Position numbers and translations under genes: made by a program. A stretch of DNA of 64,000 nt, taken from Nocardioides dokdonensis FR1436. GTDB lineage: Bacteria; Actinomycetota; Actinomycetes; Propionibacteriales; Nocardioidaceae. The notes beneath the pieces were generated by a model. It saw only the letters and a program-made list of their open reading frames with translations, made no database searches and was not told where the DNA came from. Every line of letters begins with the position of its first letter. The stretch's first letter is position 1. The stretch is taken from the NCBI RefSeq assembly GCF_001653335.1, contig NZ_CP015079.1, positions 1,612,001-1,676,000 of the forward strand, written 5' to 3'. Shown one piece after another: positions 42,026 through 50,880 of the stretch.

Positions 42026-44752
42026 GTGGCACACAAGTTGGTGATCGTCGAGTCCCCGGCGAAGGCCCGCACCATCGGCGGGTACCTCGGTCCGGGGTAC
42101 GTCGTCGAGTCCTCCATCGGCCACATCCGCGACCTCCCGCAGTCGGCTGCCGACACCCCGGCGAAGATCAAGGACAAGCCGTGGGGCCGGCTGGCCGTCG
42201 ACGTCGACAACGGCTTCGCGCCCTACTACGTGGTGCCGCGCGACAAGAAGGCGCACATCACCAAGCTCAAGGGTCTGCTCAAGGACGCCGACGAGCTCTA
42301 CCTCGCCACCGATGAGGACCGCGAGGGCGAGGCCATCGCGTGGCACCTGCTCGACGAGCTGAAGCCGAAGAACATCCCGGTGCACCGGATGGTGTTCCAC
42401 GAGATCACCAAGTCGGCGATCCAGGCCGCGGTGGAGAACCCGCGCACGATCAACGACGACCTCGTCGAGGCCCAGGAGGCGCGCCGCATCCTGGACCGCC
42501 TCTACGGCTACGAGGTCTCCCCGGTGCTGTGGAAGAAGGTCATGTCCGGGCTGTCCGCCGGGCGCGTGCAGTCGGTGGCCACCCGTCTGGTCGTCGACAA
42601 GGAGCGCGACCGGATGGCGTTCCGGATCGCCTCCTACTGGGACCTCGAGGGCACCTTCGACGCCGGGTCCAAGCACGACCAGCGGATGTTCCCCGCCAAG
42701 GTCTACTCCGTCGACGAGCGACGCGTGGCGCGCGGCTCCGACTTCACCTCCGACGGGGTGCTGAAGGCCTCCGCCGAGGGCAAGGTCGTGCACCTCGACC
42801 GCACCCGCGCCGAGGCGCTGGTCGCGGGCCTGCAGGAGACGACGTTCGACGTCCGCTCGGTGGAGTCCAAGCCCTACCGCCGCTCGCCGTACGCGCCCTT
42901 CCGCACCACGACGCTGCAGCAGGAGGCCAGCCGCAAGCTCGGCATGGGCGCCAGCGTGACGATGTCGGTGGCCCAGCGGCTGTACGAGAACGGCTACATC
43001 ACCTACATGCGTACCGACTCCACGACCCTGTCGGGCACCGCGGTCAACGCGGCGCGCGCCCAGGTCCAGGAGCTGTACGGCGCGGAGTACCTGCCCGACA
43101 AGCCGCGCACCTACGCCTCGAAGGTCAAGAACGCCCAGGAGGCGCACGAGGCGATCCGGCCCGCCGGCGAGTCGTTCCGCACCCCCGCGCAGACCGGGCT
43201 CAAGGGCGAGCAGTTCCGCCTCTACGAGCTGATCTGGATGCGCACCGTCGCCTCGCAGATGAAGGACGCCGTCGGCCAGTCGGTCACCATCCGCCTCGGC
43301 GGCGCGGCCAGCACGGGCGAGGACGTCGTGTTCTCCGCCAGCGGTCGCGTCATCACCTTCCACGGCTTCCTCAAGGCCTACGTCGAGGGCACCGACGAGG
43401 GCGCCCAGAAGGACGACGCCGAGACCCGGCTGCCGCAGCTGGCCCAGGGCGACGCCGTGTCGGCCGCCTCGATCGCCGCCAACGGCCACGAGACGAAGCC
43501 GCCGGCGCGCTACACCGAGGCGACGCTGATCAAGGAGCTCGAGGAGCGCGAGATCGGCCGCCCGTCGACGTACGCCTCGATCCTGGGCACCATCCTCAAC
43601 CGCGGCTACGTCTACAAGAAGGGCACCGCGCTGGTCCCGGCGTGGCTGGCCTTCTCGGTGATCCGGCTGCTCGAGGAGCACTTCCCGCGCCAGATCTCCT
43701 ACGAGTTCACCGCTCAGATGGAGGACGTGCTCGACGAGATCGCGGCGGGGCGCAAGCAGCGCACCACCGAGCTCGGCGAGTTCTACTACGGCTCCGGCGA
43801 GCTGGTCGGGCTGAAGAAGCTCGTCGACGAGCTGGGCGACATCGACGCCCGCGAGCTGGCCACCTTCCCGATCGGCGACCCCGCGTCGGGGATCAACCTG
43901 AGGGTGGGGCGCTACGGCCCCTACCTCGAGGGTCCCGACGACGAGGGCAACCCGGCCGGCAAGCGGGCCAACGTGCCCGAGGACCTGCCGCCCGACGAGC
44001 TGACGATGGCCAAGGCCGTCGAGCTGTTCGCCAACCCCGCCGGCGAGGAGATCGCGCTCGGCGTGCACCCCGAGACCGGTCTCGAGGTGGTGGCCAAGAA
44101 CGGTCGGTTCGGGCCCTACGTCACCGAGGCGCTGCCCGAGGACGCCAAGAAGAGCGCGAAGGCGCGCACCGGCTCGCTGTTCAAGTCGATGTCGCTGGAC
44201 ACCATCACCCTCGACGACGCCGTCCGGCTGCTCTCGCTGCCGCGCGTGGTGGGGGCGGACCCCGAGAGCGGCGACGAGATCACCGCGCAGAACGGCCGCT
44301 ACGGGCCGTACCTGAAGAAGGGCACCGACTCCCGCTCGCTGACCAGCGAGGACCAGCTCTTCACGATCACCCTCGACGAGGCGCTGAAGATCTACTCCCA
44401 GCCCAAGCAGCGCGGCCGGGCGGCGGCCGCGCCGCCGCTCAAGGAGCTGGGCAACGACCCGGTCTCCGGGCAGCCGGTCGTGGTGAAGTCGGGCCGCTTC
44501 GGCGAGTACGTCACCGACGGCGAGCACAACGCGACCCTGCGCAAGGACGACACGGTCGAGGACATCACCCTCGAGCGCGCCGCCGAGCTGCTCGAGGAGC
44601 GACGCGCCCGCGGTCCGGCCAAGAAGGGCGCGAAGAAGACCGCCAAGAAGACGGCGAAGAAGACCACGAAGAAGGCCGCGGCCAAGAAGACGACGACGAA
44701 GAAGGCCGCCGCGAAGAAGACGACCAAGAAGGCTGCCGCGAAGAAGGCCTGA
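42026..44752 (+). CDS. topA: DNA topoisomerase I (type IA)
   Basis: An about 908-residue enzyme that relaxes negative supercoils. The Toprim domain opens the protein (LVIVESPAKARTIGGYLG; DEDREGEAIAWHL metal site), and the active-site tyrosine is in YITYMRTDS at about residue 327. The C-terminus holds several TopoI-C repeats of the type GRYGPYL / GRFGEYV, then a 45-residue tail made almost only of Ala, Lys and Thr (AKKTAKKTTKKAAAKK), which is common in actinobacterial TopA and aids DNA binding. GTG 42026 is preferred over ATG 42014 because AAGGA sits at workable spacing only for the GTG. A terminator follows. Confidence 0.95.
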   Translation: MAHKLVIVESPAKARTIGGYLGPGYVVESSIGHIRDLPQSAADTPAKIKDKPWGRLAVDVDNGFAPYYVVPRDKKAHITKLKGLLKDADELYLATDEDREGEAIAWHLLDELKPKNIPVHRMVFHEITKSAIQAAVENPRTINDDLVEAQEARRILDRLYGYEVSPVLWKKVMSGLSAGRVQSVATRLVVDKERDRMAFRIASYWDLEGTFDAGSKHDQRMFPAKVYSVDERRVARGSDFTSDGVLKASAEGKVVHLDRTRAEALVAGLQETTFDVRSVESKPYRRSPYAPFRTTTLQQEASRKLGMGASVTMSVAQRLYENGYITYMRTDSTTLSGTAVNAARAQVQELYGAEYLPDKPRTYASKVKNAQEAHEAIRPAGESFRTPAQTGLKGEQFRLYELIWMRTVASQMKDAVGQSVTIRLGGAASTGEDVVFSASGRVITFHGFLKAYVEGTDEGAQKDDAETRLPQLAQGDAVSAASIAANGHETKPPARYTEATLIKELEEREIGRPSTYASILGTILNRGYVYKKGTALVPAWLAFSVIRLLEEHFPRQISYEFTAQMEDVLDEIAAGRKQRTTELGEFYYGSGELVGLKKLVDELGDIDARELATFPIGDPASGINLRVGRYGPYLEGPDDEGNPAGKRANVPEDLPPDELTMAKAVELFANPAGEEIALGVHPETGLEVVAKNGRFGPYVTEALPEDAKKSAKARTGSLFKSMSLDTITLDDAVRLLSLPRVVGADPESGDEITAQNGRYGPYLKKGTDSRSLTSEDQLFTITLDEALKIYSQPKQRGRAAAAPPLKELGNDPVSGQPVVVKSGRFGEYVTDGEHNATLRKDDTVEDITLERAAELLEERRARGPAKKGAKKTAKKTAKKTTKKAAAKKTTTKKAAAKKTTKKAAAKKA

Positions 44753-44761
44753 GGTCGGCCC

Positions 44762-44795
44762 TGCATGAGTCCCCGGCCGACCGGGGACTCATGCA
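44762..44795 (+). terminator. Terminator of topA
   Basis: A perfect 15-bp stem (44762-44776 with 44781-44795, arm TGCATGAGTCCCCGG) around a CCGA tetraloop starts 10 bp after the stop. Confidence 0.8.
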
Positions 44796-44799
44796 CTGG

Positions 44800-44817
44800 A
44801 TGGGCGTTGCAACACCC
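44800..44817. promoter_or_regulatory. Quasi-palindrome upstream of the radical SAM gene
   Basis: TGGGCGTTGCAACACCCA is an 18-bp palindrome with one mismatched pair, about 105 bp before the next gene and directly after the topA terminator; a possible operator. Confidence 0.4.
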
Positions 44818-44909
44818 AACAAGTGCTGGAGATGCCCGACCAGCACCGACGTACGCCGCTCGCGGACGGCCACCGCGAGCGGTCGCCGCACGTCGTCGGT
44901 GCCGCGCCC

Positions 44910-44915
44910 TAGCCT
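44910..44915 (+). promoter_or_regulatory. -10 element of a leaderless promoter
   Basis: TAGCCT lies 6 bp before the ATG at 44922; no Shine-Dalgarno is present. Confidence 0.5.
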
Positions 44916-44921
44916 GGGCCC

Positions 44922-45998
44922 ATGCCCCGCACCACCGCCGCGCAGCGTCTGCTCGACGTCCGCACGATCTACCACGAGCCGCAGATCGAGCAGTGGGCGC
45001 GCGCCCGGCAGGTGCTGGAGCGCTTCCCCGACGCGGAGCGGGTCGAGGTGCCCTCCCACCAGGACATCCCGGGCCTCTACGGCAACCCGGGCGGGGTCGA
45101 GCGCTGGGTGCGCACCAAGCGCGAGGTGCTGGTGCTGGGGGAGAAGAAGAGCCTGGCGGCGCGACCCAACGGCCGCTCGGCCGACTTCATCGCGCCCTCG
45201 ACGAGCAACGGCTGCGCGATGGCGTGCAGCTACTGCTACGTGCCGCGGCGCAAGGGCTTCGCCAACCCGGTCACGGTCTTCGTCAACATCGAGAAGATCG
45301 CCGGCTACCTCGCCCGCCACGCCGCCCGCCAGGGTCCGAAGCCGGAGCCCAACCAGTGCGACCCCACCGACTGGGTCTACGACCTCGGGGAGAACGGGGA
45401 CTGCTCGGCCGATGCGCTGGTCTCCGACAACGTGCGCGACCTCGTCGACCTCTTCGCCGGGCTGGAGGGGGCGAAGGCGAGCTTCGCGACCAAGCTCGTC
45501 AACCGCGACCTGCTCGACTGGGACCCGCGGGGCGGCACCCGGGTCCGGTTCTCGCTGATGCCGGAGCCTATGGCGCACCGCCTCGACCTGCGCACCTCCC
45601 GGATCCCCGAGCGGATCGCCGCGGTCAACGACTTCGTCGAGGCCGGCTACGAGGTGCACCTCAACTTCAGCCCGGTCGTGGTGCACGAGCAGTGGCAGGC
45701 CCAGTGGGCCGAGCTGTTCGAGCAGGTCGACGACGTCCTCAGCGAGCGCGCCAAGGCCCAGCTGGCCTGCGAGATCATCTTCCTGACCCACAACGAGCAG
45801 CTGCACGAGGTCAACCTCGGCTGGCACCCGCGCGGCGAGGAGCTGCTGTGGCGCTCGGACCTGCAAGAGGCGAAGACCAGCCACTCCGGACAGGCCAACG
45901 TGCGCTACCGCGCCGGGTGGAAGGGCACCTGGGTCCGCCAGCTCACCGACCTGCTGGCGAGCCGGATGCCCTACTGCCGGGTCCGCTACGCCTTCTGA
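44922..45998 (+). CDS. Spore-photoproduct-lyase-family radical SAM protein
   Basis: A 358-residue radical SAM enzyme. The cluster motif is NGCAMACSYCYVPRRKGF (Cys98, Cys102, Cys105; CxxxCxxC), preceded by SADFIAPSTS. It belongs to the SPL-like group widely present in actinobacteria that do not sporulate. By family it might reverse a DNA photolesion or act on another nucleic-acid lesion; the spore photoproduct itself seems an unlikely substrate here. The usual SPL C-terminal cysteine context is not evident (the C-terminus reads RMPYCRVRYAF, with one Cys near the end). Probably leaderless; followed 57 bp later by tmk. Confidence 0.85.
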   Translation: MPRTTAAQRLLDVRTIYHEPQIEQWARARQVLERFPDAERVEVPSHQDIPGLYGNPGGVERWVRTKREVLVLGEKKSLAARPNGRSADFIAPSTSNGCAMACSYCYVPRRKGFANPVTVFVNIEKIAGYLARHAARQGPKPEPNQCDPTDWVYDLGENGDCSADALVSDNVRDLVDLFAGLEGAKASFATKLVNRDLLDWDPRGGTRVRFSLMPEPMAHRLDLRTSRIPERIAAVNDFVEAGYEVHLNFSPVVVHEQWQAQWAELFEQVDDVLSERAKAQLACEIIFLTHNEQLHEVNLGWHPRGEELLWRSDLQEAKTSHSGQANVRYRAGWKGTWVRQLTDLLASRMPYCRVRYAF

Positions 45999-46042
45999 GC
46001 CGGACGTGTGGACCGGGAGTGGTCGGTGTCGGGGCGGCCACG

Positions 46043-46048
46043 TAGGTT
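46043..46048 (+). promoter_or_regulatory. -10 element of a leaderless tmk promoter
   Basis: TAGGTT lies 7 bp before the tmk GTG at 46056; no Shine-Dalgarno is present. Confidence 0.45.
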
Positions 46049-46055
46049 CGGGTCC

Positions 46056-46721
46056 GTGACAACGCCCGGCACCTACACCCAGCGCGGCGTCTTCGTGTGC
46101 TTCGAGGGCGGCGAGGGGTCCGGCAAGTCGACCCAGTCGCGGCTGCTGCGCACCTGGCTGGAGGAGCAGGGCTACCGCGTCGTGCTCACCTTCGAGCCCG
46201 GTGACACCCCGGTGGGCCAGGAGCTGCGCCGCATCGTGCTCTCGCCCGAGACCGGCGCCCTGGCCGACCGCACCGAGGCGCTGCTCTACGCCGCCGACAA
46301 GGCCGAGCACGTCGAGACGCTGGTGCTGCCCGCGCTCGAGCGTGGCGAGGTCGTCATCACCGACCGCTACGTCGACTCCACGCTGGCCTACCAGGGCGCG
46401 GGGCGCAGCCTGCCGGTCGCCGAGGTGGAGCAGGTGGCCCGCTGGGCCACCGGCGACCTGCGCCCGCACCTGACCGTGGTGCTCGACCTCGAGCCCGCTG
46501 CCGGCCTGGGCCGCTTCGAGGGCCGCGACCGGATCGAGGGAGAGTCCCTGGAGTTCCACCGACGCGTGCGCGAGGCGTTCGTGGCGATGGCCGCGGCCGA
46601 CCCCGCGCACTACCTGGTCCTCGACGCCCGCGCCAGCGTCGACGAGATCGCGACCGCGGTGCAGCGCCGGCTCGAGCCGCTGCTCGCCGGCGCGACCCGC
46701 GCCGGGGCGGAGGCCCGATGA
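46056..46721 (+). CDS. tmk: Thymidylate kinase
   Basis: A 221-residue dTMP kinase (dTMP + ATP to dTDP). The P-loop is FEGGEGSGKSTQ (residues 16-27), the substrate motifs are TFEPGDTPVGQELR and TDRYVDSTLAYQGAGR (DRY), and the lid is RFEGRDRIEGESLEFH. The GTG at 46056 is chosen because a TAGGTT -10 lies 7 bp upstream; the in-frame codons back to 46008 would add a non-conserved extension. The stop overlaps holB by 4 bp, a conserved tmk-holB pair. Confidence 0.93.
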   Translation: MTTPGTYTQRGVFVCFEGGEGSGKSTQSRLLRTWLEEQGYRVVLTFEPGDTPVGQELRRIVLSPETGALADRTEALLYAADKAEHVETLVLPALERGEVVITDRYVDSTLAYQGAGRSLPVAEVEQVARWATGDLRPHLTVVLDLEPAAGLGRFEGRDRIEGESLEFHRRVREAFVAMAAADPAHYLVLDARASVDEIATAVQRRLEPLLAGATRAGAEAR

Positions 46722-47899
46722 GCACCCCGGTGGCCACGACCACGGTGTGGGAGCGGCTGGTCGGGCAGCGCCCGGCGATCGAGGCGCTGCGCTCGGCCGC
46801 GTCCGGGCGCGGCATGAGTCACGCCTGGCTCTTCACCGGCCCCCCCGGCTCCGGCCGCTCCAACGCCGCGATCGCCTTCGCCGCCGCCCTGCAGTGCGAG
46901 AACGCCCCGGACGACCCGGGCTGCGGGCACTGCCACGGCTGCCACACCACGATGGCCGGCAGCCACGCCGACGTCTCCCTGATCCGCACCGAGAAGCTCT
47001 CCATCGGCGTCGACGAGGTGCGCGGCCTGGTCCGCCGCTCCGCGCTCGCCCCGGTCGGCAAGCGGTGGCAGGTCCTCGTGGTCGAGGACGCCGACCGGCT
47101 CACCGACCAGGCCTGCAACGCGCTGCTCAAGGCGATCGAGGAGCCCACCGAGCGCACGGTGTGGATGTTGTGCGCGCCCACCGTCGACGACGTGCTGCCC
47201 ACGATCCGCAGCCGCTGTCGGCTGCTCACGCTGACGACACCGTCGTCCCCGGACGTGGCGAGCTTCCTGTCCCGCACCCTCGGCGTGCCCGACGCGCTCG
47301 CGTCGTACGCCGCCCGCGCCAGCCAGGGCCACATCGGCCGGGCCCGGGCGCTGGCCACCGACGAGGCGACCCGCAACCGGCGCCGCGAGGTGGTGCTGCA
47401 CCCCGCGCAGCTCACGACCCTGGGAGCCTGCATGCAGGCCGCCTCCAACCTGGTCGACGTCGCGAAGGAGGAGGCCGAGGCGATCACCGTCGACCTCGAC
47501 TCGCGGGAGAAGACCGACCTCGACTCCTCCTACGGCGTGGTCGAGCGCGGCCGCCGTCCGCGCGAGTACGCGCCCGCCCTCGCGGCCCTGGAGAAGGGCC
47601 AGAAGACCCGCGCCAAGCGCCGGGTCCTCGACGTGGTCGACCGCAGCCTGATGGACCTCGTCTCGGTCTACCGCGACGCGATCGCGCTGGCCGTCGGCGC
47701 CGCGGGGCCGCTGGTCAACGAGGAGATCCGACCCGACGTCGAGGAGGTCGTGCGCACCTCGAGCCCCGAGCTCAACCTGCGCCGCATCGACGCGGTCTTC
47801 GAGGCCCGCGAGCAGATGCTGGAGTTCAACGTGCCGCCCGCCCTGGCGCTGGAAGCCATGATGGTGGCCCTGATGGTTCCCGAGGGGAGCAGCCGGTGA
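46718..47899 (+). CDS. holB: DNA polymerase III delta-prime subunit
   Basis: A 393-residue clamp-loader subunit. The Walker A-like loop is GPPGSGRS with Arg in place of Lys, as is normal for non-hydrolysing delta-prime. A zinc site is formed by CENAPDDPGCGHCHGC (residues about 66-81). VVEDADRLTDQACNALLKAIEEP and IRSRCRLLTL follow, and the C-terminal collar domain is about residues 220-390. The ATG overlaps the tmk stop; its own stop overlaps the exported hydrolase GTG. Confidence 0.93.
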   Translation: MSTPVATTTVWERLVGQRPAIEALRSAASGRGMSHAWLFTGPPGSGRSNAAIAFAAALQCENAPDDPGCGHCHGCHTTMAGSHADVSLIRTEKLSIGVDEVRGLVRRSALAPVGKRWQVLVVEDADRLTDQACNALLKAIEEPTERTVWMLCAPTVDDVLPTIRSRCRLLTLTTPSSPDVASFLSRTLGVPDALASYAARASQGHIGRARALATDEATRNRRREVVLHPAQLTTLGACMQAASNLVDVAKEEAEAITVDLDSREKTDLDSSYGVVERGRRPREYAPALAALEKGQKTRAKRRVLDVVDRSLMDLVSVYRDAIALAVGAAGPLVNEEIRPDVEEVVRTSSPELNLRRIDAVFEAREQMLEFNVPPALALEAMMVALMVPEGSSR

Positions 47900-49485
47900 A
47901 GCGTGCTGTGGCGATCGTGGTCGTCTTCGCGATGGTGCTCAGCGTGCTCGGCCTGGCGCTGGCGCTCGTGCTCGGTGGCGTCCTGGGCAGCGACGGGCAG
48001 AGCGGCCGGCCGCAGCGCGACGGCCCGGCGCCGACGACCACCCCCAGCGGCGACGCCACCGAGCCGCCCGACCCGGCGCTGGCCGGGTTCTACTCCCAGA
48101 CCCTGGACTGGCAGCCCTGCGAGAGCGGCCCGGAGAACGAGTGCGCCCGCCTCGAGGTGCCGCTCGACTACGCAGCACCCGACGCCGAGACCATCGAGAT
48201 CGCCGTGCTCCGCGTGCCCGCGGCCGAGCCCGAGCAGCGGCTCGGCTCGCTCGTGGTCAACCCCGGCGGCCCCGGCGCCCCCGGCACGTCGTACGCCGCC
48301 GCCGGCGACGGGGTCTTCCGCGCACCGCTGCTGGCCCGCTACGACATCGTGGGCTTCGACCCGCGAGGCACCGGTGCCTCGGCGCCGGTCGACTGCCTCT
48401 CCGACGAGGAGCTGACCCGGTTCCTGGCCGCCGACCCCGCGCCCGACGAGCCGGCCGAGGTGACCGCGCTGGTCGAGGACCTCGAGGACTTCTTCGCCGG
48501 CTGCGCCGAGCTCTCGGGCGACCTGGCCGCCCACGTGAGCACGGTCGAGGCCGCGCGCGACATGGACGTGCTGCGCGCCGCGCTGGGCGAGACCGGGCTG
48601 ACCTACCTGGGGGCCTCCTACGGCACCAAGCTGGGCGCGACGTACGCCGACCTCTTCCCCGACCGCGCCGACCGGCTGGTGCTCGACGGCGCCGTGGACG
48701 TGTCCCTGACCGGCCGTGGGCTCAACCTCGGCCAGGCCGCCGGCTTCGAGCGGGCGCTGCGCGCCTACGTCGGCGACTGCGTCGAGAACACCGACGACTG
48801 CTTCCTGGGCGACACCGTTCAGGAGGGGCTGGACCGGATCACGGCCTTCCTCGACGACGTCGACGAGGAGCCGATCCCGGCGGGACGCCGAGAGCTCACC
48901 GCCGGCAGCGCCTTCTACGGCCTGATCACGCCGCTGTACGTCAGCGACTACTGGTTCCTGCTCAGCCAGGGCCTGGAGACCGCCTTCGAGGGCGACGGCA
49001 CCACGCTGATGCTGCTGGCCGACACCTACGCCTCGCGCACCCCGAGCGGGGAGTACGCCGACAACTCCGCCGAGGCGATCTACGCCATCAACTGCCTCGA
49101 CGACCCGTCCTCGACGCCGGTGGAGGACATCCCGGCGCAGGTGCCGGACTTCCTCGAGGTCTCCCCGACCCTGGGCGAGGTCTTCGCCTGGAGCCTGGTC
49201 GGGTGCGCCGGCTTCCAGAGCGCGCCGGACGCGCTGGACGGCCCGACCGGCGAGGAGATCACCGCCGCCGGGGCCGAGCCGATCCTGGTCGTCGGCACCA
49301 CGCGGGACCCCGCGACCCCGTACGAGTGGGCCGAGGCCCTGGCCGCCCAGCTCGAGCCCGGCGTGCTGCTGACCCGCGACGGCGACGGCCACACGGCGTA
49401 CAACTCGGGCAACGCGTGCATCGACACCGCCATCGAGGACTTCCTCATCGACGGCACCGTCCCCGACGACGGCACCACCTGCTGA
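47896..49485 (+). CDS. Exported alpha/beta hydrolase of the TAP (tripeptidyl aminopeptidase-like) family
   Basis: A 529-residue exported hydrolase. An N-terminal membrane/signal segment (VAIVVVFAMVLSVLGLALALVLGGVLG) leads to a Pro/Thr-rich linker (to about residue 58), then the catalytic domain: LVVNPGGPGAPGTSY (oxyanion hole region), YLGASYGTKLG (nucleophile Ser), VVGTTRDPATPYEWA (Asp) and DGDGHTAYNSGNACID (His). These match SlpD/E- and Rv2223c/Rv2224c-type aminopeptidases/esterases. It is co-transcribed after holB by a 4-bp overlap. Its stop codon forms the first bases of a 22-bp repeat unit. Confidence 0.9.
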   Translation: MKRAVAIVVVFAMVLSVLGLALALVLGGVLGSDGQSGRPQRDGPAPTTTPSGDATEPPDPALAGFYSQTLDWQPCESGPENECARLEVPLDYAAPDAETIEIAVLRVPAAEPEQRLGSLVVNPGGPGAPGTSYAAAGDGVFRAPLLARYDIVGFDPRGTGASAPVDCLSDEELTRFLAADPAPDEPAEVTALVEDLEDFFAGCAELSGDLAAHVSTVEAARDMDVLRAALGETGLTYLGASYGTKLGATYADLFPDRADRLVLDGAVDVSLTGRGLNLGQAAGFERALRAYVGDCVENTDDCFLGDTVQEGLDRITAFLDDVDEEPIPAGRRELTAGSAFYGLITPLYVSDYWFLLSQGLETAFEGDGTTLMLLADTYASRTPSGEYADNSAEAIYAINCLDDPSSTPVEDIPAQVPDFLEVSPTLGEVFAWSLVGCAGFQSAPDALDGPTGEEITAAGAEPILVVGTTRDPATPYEWAEALAAQLEPGVLLTRDGDGHTAYNSGNACIDTAIEDFLIDGTVPDDGTTC

Positions 49486-49527
49486 CCCGGCCCAGATATC
49501 GCGCCGACCCGGCCCAGACCTACCGCG
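49484..49527 (+). repeat. 22-bp tandem repeat array spanning two stop codons, copy 3
   Basis: Two units (49484-49505, 49506-49527) share GACCCGGCCCAGATATC/GACCCGGCCCAGACCTAC. The first overlaps the TGA of the hydrolase gene at 49483-49485; the second contains the TAG of the convergent gene at 49520. Confidence 0.85.
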
Positions 49528-49918
49528 TACGCCGCAGCAGCCGCAGCAGCCCGACCACGGAGGCGACGCTGGCAGCGCCCCAGCTGTAGCGGTCGTCCCA
49601 CAGGGTGATCAGCCCGTCGCGCACCTCGAAGGTGCCGTCGACGTGGAAGCGGCTGCCGTAGGCCTTGAAGGTCAGGGTGTCGTGGCGATCGGTGAGCACG
49701 GTCGAGCCGTCGGCGGCGGCGTGGTGCAGCTCGACGCCGACCCCGACGCCGCGTCGGGTGAGCATCTGCAGCGCATCCGCGACCTTCTCGCCGCGCACCG
49801 TGGGCAGGCCGGTGTTGCGCCAGACGACATCAGGGGCCAGCAGGGCGACGGCCTGGTCGGTCTCGTCGGCGCTGAGGTGCTGCAGGAACGCGCGGACCAC
49901 GGCGAGGGGCTCGGTCAT
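49520..49918 (-). CDS. Limonene-1,2-epoxide-hydrolase-like (SnoaL/NTF2-fold) protein
   Basis: A 132-residue NTF2-fold protein. VLTDRHDTLTFKAYGSRFHVDGTFEVRDGLITLWDDRYSW contains Arg78, Asp80 and Asp108/109, corresponding to the Arg-Asp...Asp catalytic set of limonene-1,2-epoxide hydrolases (EphG-like in mycobacteria). It would open small epoxides, possibly in detoxification or lipid metabolism. The ATG lies 6 bp after a TAGGGT -10 and is probably leaderless. It is divergent from no gene; the LysR gene follows upstream on the same strand 26 bp away. Confidence 0.8.
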   Translation of the reverse strand: MTEPLAVVRAFLQHLSADETDQAVALLAPDVVWRNTGLPTVRGEKVADALQMLTRRGVGVGVELHHAAADGSTVLTDRHDTLTFKAYGSRFHVDGTFEVRDGLITLWDDRYSWGAASVASVVGLLRLLRRTR

Positions 49919-49924
49919 GGCGCC

Positions 49925-49930
49925 ACCCTA
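49925..49930 (-). promoter_or_regulatory. -10 element of a leaderless promoter for the epoxide-hydrolase-like gene
   Basis: TAGGGT on the minus strand ends 6 bp before the ATG at 49918. Confidence 0.5.
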
Positions 49931-49944
49931 GGCGCGGGTGTCGC

Positions 49945-50871
49945 TCAGCGGGGGTTCAACGGCTCGGCGATGGCCTGCATCCGGCGGGTGGCCAGCTCGA
50001 TCATCAGCTGGGCGGCGGGGGAGAGGACGGCGTTGCTGCGGTGCACGATGGCGAAGGTGTCGAACTGGCGCGGGCGCAGCGAGACCCAGCCGGCGCCGGG
50101 GGCCAGTCGGGGCAGCAGCTGCTCGGCGGCTCCCCGGGGGATCACGCTGTCGGCCAGGCCCATCCCGACGAGCTCGACGGCGGTCTCGACGTCCTCGACC
50201 TCGATCCGGCTCTGCGGGTTGCGCCCGGCCTCGTGCAGCATCTGGCGCAGCGTGGCGCGGGTGGAGTCGACGGCACGGTAGGTCGTCTCCGGCATCACCA
50301 GCGAGGCCTGGGAGAGCCGGTGCGCGGTGACCGGGGAGGCCAGGTGCTCGGCGTGCGCGCTGATGTAGACGAGCTCCTCGCGCGCCACGGGGCGCACCGT
50401 CATCCCCTCGCTGGCCACCGTCGAGACGGCCAGCATCGCTGCCTCGAGCCGCCCGCGGCGCAGGTCCTCGACGACCTCGGTGGAGTTCTGGCCCACCAGC
50501 TCCACGCGCACGCCCGGGTAGCGGGCCAGCACGTCGGCGATCAGGGCCGCGCCGGCGTACAGCCGGGCGATGCCGAACATCCCGAACCGGATGGTGCCGG
50601 TCTCCAACGACTTCACGCTCGCCACCGCCTCCTCGGTCTCGGCGATCGCGGCCAGCACCTTCTCGGCGTAGGGCCGCATCGTGTCGGCGACCGGGGTGGG
50701 GACCACACCCCGCCCGACCCGGCGGAAGAGCTGCACGCCCAGGGACTTCTCGAGCGCGCGGACCTGCTCGGAGACCGAGGGCTGGGCGTAACCGAGCTCC
50801 TCGGCGGCGCGAGTCAGGGAACCCTGCTCGTAGGTGGCGAGGAAGCATGTGAGCTGGTGCACAGAAAGCAC
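49945..50871 (-). CDS. LysR-family transcriptional regulator
   Basis: A 308-residue LysR-type regulator. The N-terminal winged HTH is HQLTCFLATYEQGSLTRAAEELGYAQPSVSEQVRALEKSLGVQLFRR, followed by a linker helix and a periplasmic-binding-like effector domain (from about residue 90). It starts with GTG shortly after a TATAGG -10, and an alternative GTG lies 8 bp further in. It is divergent from the small CxxC protein and upstream of the epoxide-hydrolase-like gene; either could be a target. The effector is unknown. Confidence 0.92.
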   Translation of the reverse strand: MLSVHQLTCFLATYEQGSLTRAAEELGYAQPSVSEQVRALEKSLGVQLFRRVGRGVVPTPVADTMRPYAEKVLAAIAETEEAVASVKSLETGTIRFGMFGIARLYAGAALIADVLARYPGVRVELVGQNSTEVVEDLRRGRLEAAMLAVSTVASEGMTVRPVAREELVYISAHAEHLASPVTAHRLSQASLVMPETTYRAVDSTRATLRQMLHEAGRNPQSRIEVEDVETAVELVGMGLADSVIPRGAAEQLLPRLAPGAGWVSLRPRQFDTFAIVHRSNAVLSPAAQLMIELATRRMQAIAEPLNPR

Positions 50872-50880
50872 AAGGGCGAG

